Program-made: the position numbers and the translations under genes
Notes under the pieces: model-generated
Database searches by the model: none
Told to the model about the DNA's origin: nothing
The model's input: only the letters and a program-made list of their open reading frames with translations
Source: an uncultured Erythrobacteraceae bacterium
GTDB taxonomy: Bacteria > Pseudomonadota > Alphaproteobacteria > Sphingomonadales > Sphingomonadaceae
Direction of reading: 5' to 3'
Assembly: GCA_950071875.1 (NCBI GenBank)
Contig: CATMNW010000081.1
Location: 1 to 8,817, forward strand
Length of the DNA: 8,817 nt
Shown here: positions 6,429 through 8,817 of the stretch, piece after piece
Numbering within the stretch: position 1 is the first letter of the stretch
How the letters are laid out: each line of letters starts with the position of its first letter

Positions 6429-7234
6429 GAGCCCGCCGCCTCCTTCGCAGGACTACCTACATCCGGCAGGCGCAGGCCAAGGACAAGACTTCGCAGCTCC
6501 TGTCGTGCGACGAGGTGGCTCGTTCCAAGGTCGCCCAGTTGCCCCTTGTCGAGCAGCGTGAGACCCGAAGGAAAGAGTTCGCGGTAAATGACGCGTTCGG
6601 ACAGGCCTTTGGCCACACGGAAGCCGACCCGCTTTGACATCTCGTCCAATGCCTGTTCGATCCGGGCCATGTTGCGCGCCTCGGTGTAACCGGTGCGGTT
6701 GCGCACAACCACCCAATCCATCTGCGCACGGTTCTGTTCGATCGAGGTGCGGCTCCGCTTGAGACGGGCTTCCCAGATCAGCTCTGCGTAAAAGGACAGT
6801 TTCTTCACTTTGAAGCTTTCGCCCTCGACCTGTCCGATGAGATCGAAATCGACGAAGCTGTCGTTCATTGGCGTCACGAGAGTATCGGCCGTGGTCGCCG
6901 AATGGCGTGCGAGAGGATCGTCGCGGCCCGGAGTATCGATGACCACGAAGTCGGCTCCCGCAGCCTCCTGCGCGATGATAGCTTCCATCTCTTCGGCTTC
7001 GACACCCTCTACGACGTGACATAGCGCGGTCGGCAGTCCTACCTTGCGCCTGTCCGCGGTTTCCGAACGGTTTTCGAAATAGCGGCACATCGTGCGCTGG
7101 CGGTGATCGAGATCGAAGGCAACCACCCTTGCCCCGCGATAAGCAAGCGCCACGGCGACGTGCACGGCAGTTGTCGACTTGCCGGTGCCACCCTTCTCGT
7201 TGGCAAATACGATACGATGTGGGCGTGAAGGCAT
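6425..7234 (-). CDS. mipZ: MipZ, ParA-like ATPase that positions the division plane
   Basis: This 269-residue P-loop ATPase has the deviant Walker A motif KGGTGKST (14-21), with signature Lys14. The region FDLDHRQRT (40-48), Walker B VVIDTPG (97-103) and NDSFVDFD (124-131) match Caulobacter MipZ rather than plasmid ParA or MinD, as does the C-terminal block WVVVRNRTGYTEARN followed by ERVIYRELFPSGLTLLD. In Caulobacter, MipZ binds ParB near the chromosome origin, forms a bipolar gradient on DNA, and blocks FtsZ polymerisation near the poles so that the ring forms at midcell. The gene is first in the minus-strand cluster and overlaps the J-domain gene by 4 bp. The ATG at 7234 has no clear Shine-Dalgarno. 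No other ATG, GTG or TTG start exists upstream before the in-frame stop at 7271-7273, so translation may be inefficient or begin near the mRNA 5' end. Confidence 0.94.
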   Translation of the reverse strand: MPSRPHRIVFANEKGGTGKSTTAVHVAVALAYRGARVVAFDLDHRQRTMCRYFENRSETADRRKVGLPTALCHVVEGVEAEEMEAIIAQEAAGADFVVIDTPGRDDPLARHSATTADTLVTPMNDSFVDFDLIGQVEGESFKVKKLSFYAELIWEARLKRSRTSIEQNRAQMDWVVVRNRTGYTEARNMARIEQALDEMSKRVGFRVAKGLSERVIYRELFPSGLTLLDKGQLGDLGTSHLVARQELRSLVLGLRLPDVGSPAKEAAGS

Positions 7235-7340
7235 CAGCAGGGCAAGTTCGAATTCATGATGCCCAATTCCCTATCCAACCCGATGCGCGGCGGCAACGCG
7301 GTCGTATGACCACGCCAATCATTTTTCCCACAGTGGCGGA

Positions 7341-7371
7341 TGTATACAAGCGCCCTCGCTATCATATGATA
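7341..7371. promoter_or_regulatory. Two palindromes in the divergent mipZ / csgG-like intergenic region; candidate operators
   Basis: The 225-bp gap between the divergent starts (7235-7459) must hold promoters for both directions. It contains TGTATACA (7341-7348) and, 11 bases further on, the perfect 12-bp palindrome TATCATATGATA (7360-7371). The latter is AT-rich amid GC-rich sequence and includes TATGAT, a 5-of-6 match to a -10 box, on each strand. I could not find a convincing -35 element at the right distance for either direction. The site could be an operator, a divergent -10 region, or both. The rest of the gap holds no gene that I recognise. Confidence 0.45.
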
Positions 7372-7410
7372 AGGTATCGCGGTTTTGGGTCGCATTCGCA
7401 CGGCGGAGAA

Positions 7411-7424
7411 CCGGCAAAAGCCGG
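7411..7424 (+). repeat. Short hairpin in the leader of the csgG-like gene
   Basis: CCGGC (7411-7415) and GCCGG (7420-7424) flank an AAAA loop, 20 bases before the Shine-Dalgarno of the following gene. It is small and might simply be chance in GC-rich DNA; it could also stabilise the 5' end of the mRNA. Confidence 0.3.
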
Positions 7425-7443
7425 CTGCCGGGTAAGGTTCTTT

Positions 7444-7450
7444 GAGGGGG
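7444..7450 (+). promoter_or_regulatory. Ribosome binding site that fixes the csgG-like start at 7460
   Basis: GAGGGGG leaves 9 bases before the ATG at 7460. An in-frame TTG at 7442 would overlap this site and add MRGIPR before the signal peptide, so the ATG is the better start. Confidence 0.75.
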
Positions 7451-7459
7451 ATCCCACGA

Positions 7460-8233
7460 ATGAGAAAAGCTTTTTTCACGGCCCTTGCCGTACTTTCGAT
7501 GACGGGCATGGCAGCCGAACCGGTTCTTGCGCAGGGGCGGTCCTCGGGCCGCAAGGCGCAGGATCGCGCCACGATGGAAATTCCGCGCTGCAGCCAGAAC
7601 CTGGGCACGATCGCCGTGGTCGAACCCGACGACAAATGGTGGCGCGAACTCAACCTCGGCAGTCCCGAACAGATCATCCGCGTTTTCGTCGCCCGTTCGG
7701 GTTGCTTTACAATGGTCAGCCGCGGCCGGGCCATGCAGAGCCGCGCCATGGAGCGTGCACTCCAGGAACAGGGCGAATTGCAGGACGGACAAAACGTCGG
7801 CCTCGGCCAGGTCGTGACCGCAGACTATTTCCTTCAGCCCGACATCGTCAGTGCGAACAGTAACTCCGGCGGCGGCGGGGGTGTCCTCGGCGGTGTTGTC
7901 GGTGGCCTATTCGGACGTACCGCAGGTGCGCTGGCTGGCGGTATCCGGATCAAGAAAGGCGAGGCAAACGTCGTTCTCAGCCTGGTGAACGCGCGAACCA
8001 CTGTCGAAGAAGCACTGGTCGAAGGATATTTCCGCAAGAAGGACCTCGGTTGGGCAGCGGGCGGCGGTCTGTTCGGCGGTGGTGGCGGAGCTGCCGGCGG
8101 ATTCGGCAGCTACGAGAACACCGCGATCGGGCAGATCATCGTTCTCGCCTACCTGAACGCCTATACCGATATGGTGACGCAACTCGGTGGGCTGCCTCTC
8201 GACGCTGCGGCAGCCGCACCCGAAGCGCGCTGA
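7460..8233 (+). CDS. Secreted CsgG/HfaB family protein
   Basis: This 257-residue protein begins with a Sec signal peptide, MRKAFFTALAVLSMTGMAA, with likely cleavage after VLA (about residue 24). The region IAVVEPDDKWW (51-61), then VARSGCFTMVSRGRAMQSRAMERAL (split at about 78-90 and 91-101) and VTADYFLQPDI (119-129), follows the CsgG pattern in which an N-terminal nucleotide-binding-like fold precedes membrane-associated parts. Known members include CsgG, the outer-membrane curli secretion pore, and HfaB of the Caulobacter holdfast. Two glycine-rich stretches (136-161 and 197-217) interrupt the fold. No lipobox cysteine follows the signal peptide, unlike CsgG; the only cysteines are Cys44 and Cys82. 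No curli or holdfast genes lie nearby, so a pore role is not supported; an envelope function is. It is divergent from mipZ and ends 77 bp before panC. Family call good, function unknown. Confidence 0.78.
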   Translation: MRKAFFTALAVLSMTGMAAEPVLAQGRSSGRKAQDRATMEIPRCSQNLGTIAVVEPDDKWWRELNLGSPEQIIRVFVARSGCFTMVSRGRAMQSRAMERALQEQGELQDGQNVGLGQVVTADYFLQPDIVSANSNSGGGGGVLGGVVGGLFGRTAGALAGGIRIKKGEANVVLSLVNARTTVEEALVEGYFRKKDLGWAAGGGLFGGGGGAAGGFGSYENTAIGQIIVLAYLNAYTDMVTQLGGLPLDAAAAAPEAR

Positions 8234-8250
8234 GCGAAGACAGTCTTGCC

Positions 8251-8292
8251 ACAAGGGGGGCGGAGCGGCAGTGGTCGCTCTGCCCCTTTTGT
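8251..8292 (+). terminator. Strong hairpin terminator between the csgG-like gene and panC
   Basis: GGGGCGGAGCG (8257-8267) pairs with CGCTCTGCCCC (8276-8286) over 11 bp with one G-U pair, around an 8-base loop. TTTT and then GTCTT follow. The helix can extend outward by pairing ACAAGG (8251-8256) with TTTTGT (8287-8292), partly through G-U pairs. It begins 17 bases after the csgG-like stop. Its 3' edge is only 5 bases from the panC Shine-Dalgarno, leaving no room for a promoter between, so panC needs read-through or a promoter located upstream of the hairpin. Confidence 0.82.
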
Positions 8293-8297
8293 CTTGC

Positions 8298-8301
8298 GGA
8301 G
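8298..8301 (+). promoter_or_regulatory. Shine-Dalgarno supporting the TTG start of panC
   Basis: GGAG lies 9 bases before the TTG at 8311. No ATG or GTG start exists near the expected N-terminus; the first in-frame ATG (Met29) falls inside the conserved PTMG motif and would remove the first strand of the enzyme. Confidence 0.7.
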
Positions 8302-8310
8302 TAGTCGAAG

Positions 8311-8817
8311 TTGCAAACAATCACATCGCTTGCGGAACTCAGGCCGGCAGTCGATCGGCTCCGGCGCGATGGTGCGCTTGCCTTGGTGCCGACTATGGGA
8401 GCCTTGCACGATGGGCATCTCACCCTGGTTCGCGAGGCACGCAAAGTAAGTGCTCATGTGGCGGTGTCGATTTTCGTAAATCCTCGCCAGTTCGGCCCAA
8501 ACGAGGATCTCGATGCCTACCCCCGCCAGTTGGCGCGCGATTCCGAACTGCTGATTGCAGAAGGGGTGAGCCTGCTCTGGGCGCCGCCACCGCAGGAAGT
8601 GTATCCATCAGGGTATTCGACCAACATCTCTGTACATGGCGTCAGCGAAGGATTGTGTGGCGCGGATCGACCCGGTCATTTCGACGGCGTGGCGACAGTG
8701 GTCTGCAAGCTTTTCAATCAGGTTCGACCCGACTTGGCGTTTTTCGGAGAGAAAGATTGGCAGCAACTGGCAGTCATCCGGCGCATGGCACGCGACCTGG
8801 ATTTGGTCCGACCGCAT
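8311..8817 (+). CDS. panC: Pantoate--beta-alanine ligase (pantothenate synthetase), N-terminal 169 residues
   Basis: The frame starts at TTG (8311) and stays open to the window edge, giving 169 of the usual ~280 residues. The enzyme is cytoplasmic and joins pantoate and beta-alanine using ATP, through a pantoyl-adenylate, as the last step of pantothenate (vitamin B5, hence CoA) synthesis. Visible motifs are PTMGALHDGH (27-36), which holds the HIGH-like ATP-binding histidines, FVNPRQFGPNEDL (55-67), CGADRPGHFDGVATVV (116-131) and FFGEKDWQQ (144-152), including the Lys/Asp pair of the active site. The TTG start places the first residues, QTITSLAELR, where PanC proteins begin. The gene lies just after a terminator-like hairpin. 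Truncation is due to the window edge only. Confidence 0.95.
   Translation, partial: MQTITSLAELRPAVDRLRRDGALALVPTMGALHDGHLTLVREARKVSAHVAVSIFVNPRQFGPNEDLDAYPRQLARDSELLIAEGVSLLWAPPPQEVYPSGYSTNISVHGVSEGLCGADRPGHFDGVATVVCKLFNQVRPDLAFFGEKDWQQLAVIRRMARDLDLVRPH

Noticed and set aside
7234..7749. Minus-strand open frame antisense to the csgG-like gene and ending at the mipZ start
   Set aside because: It overlaps the signal peptide and N-terminal region of a recognisable secreted protein, and its translation resembles no known family.
7129..7863. 244-codon plus-strand open frame across the mipZ 5' end, the intergenic gap and the csgG-like gene
   Set aside because: It crosses two well-supported genes in other frames, is rich in Arg/Gly/His as expected for a shifted GC-rich frame, and has no domain.
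1..8817. Mobile element, prophage, toxin-antitoxin, CRISPR or defence island
   Set aside because: No transposase or integrase motif, no direct-repeat array, no terminal repeats and no compositional break are visible; all genes fit core cellular functions.

Overview
The window looks like chromosomal core DNA of a high-GC alphaproteobacterium, most likely Sphingomonadales and perhaps the Erythrobacter group. This is inferred from three things: a MipZ division ATPase, a PgmG-type phosphomannomutase/phosphoglucomutase, and tandem exbD genes. Base composition and coding style appear even throughout. I see no insertion sequence, prophage, CRISPR array, tRNA or rRNA.

Layout. (1) Positions 1-1256, plus strand: the Ala/Lys/Thr-rich C-terminal tail of a gene that is probably exbB, then two tandem exbD genes, closed by a clear Rho-independent terminator. 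This is the energising part of a TonB-type transport system. (2) Positions 1360-7234, minus strand: five genes that read as one transcription unit, mipZ -> small membrane J-domain protein -> pgmG -> DUF2059 secreted protein -> Lhr-type DEXH helicase. The first two junctions are 4-bp stop/start overlaps, and the next two gaps are only 23 and 55 bp. (3) Positions 7235-7459: a divergent intergenic region with two short perfect palindromes, the best operator candidates here. (4) Positions 7460-8817, plus strand: a secreted CsgG/HfaB-like protein, a second strong terminator hairpin, and the first 169 codons of panC starting at TTG and running off the end. The 103 bp between the first terminator and the helicase stop (1257-1359) hold no recognisable gene.

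How the genes fit together. ExbB/ExbD convert proton-motive force into TonB-dependent outer-membrane transport. The minus-strand cluster joins division-site placement (MipZ), a Tim14-like Hsp70 co-chaperone at the inner membrane, sugar-phosphate supply for envelope polysaccharide (PgmG), an exported protein of unknown role, and a DNA-repair helicase. The tight coupling of the first three genes is the most interesting arrangement in the window, but any functional link is inference. I found no clearly new system. The points most worth following are the small J-domain protein and its coupling to mipZ and pgmG, the CsgG-like protein without a lipoprotein cysteine, and several hairpins placed where they could tune expression.
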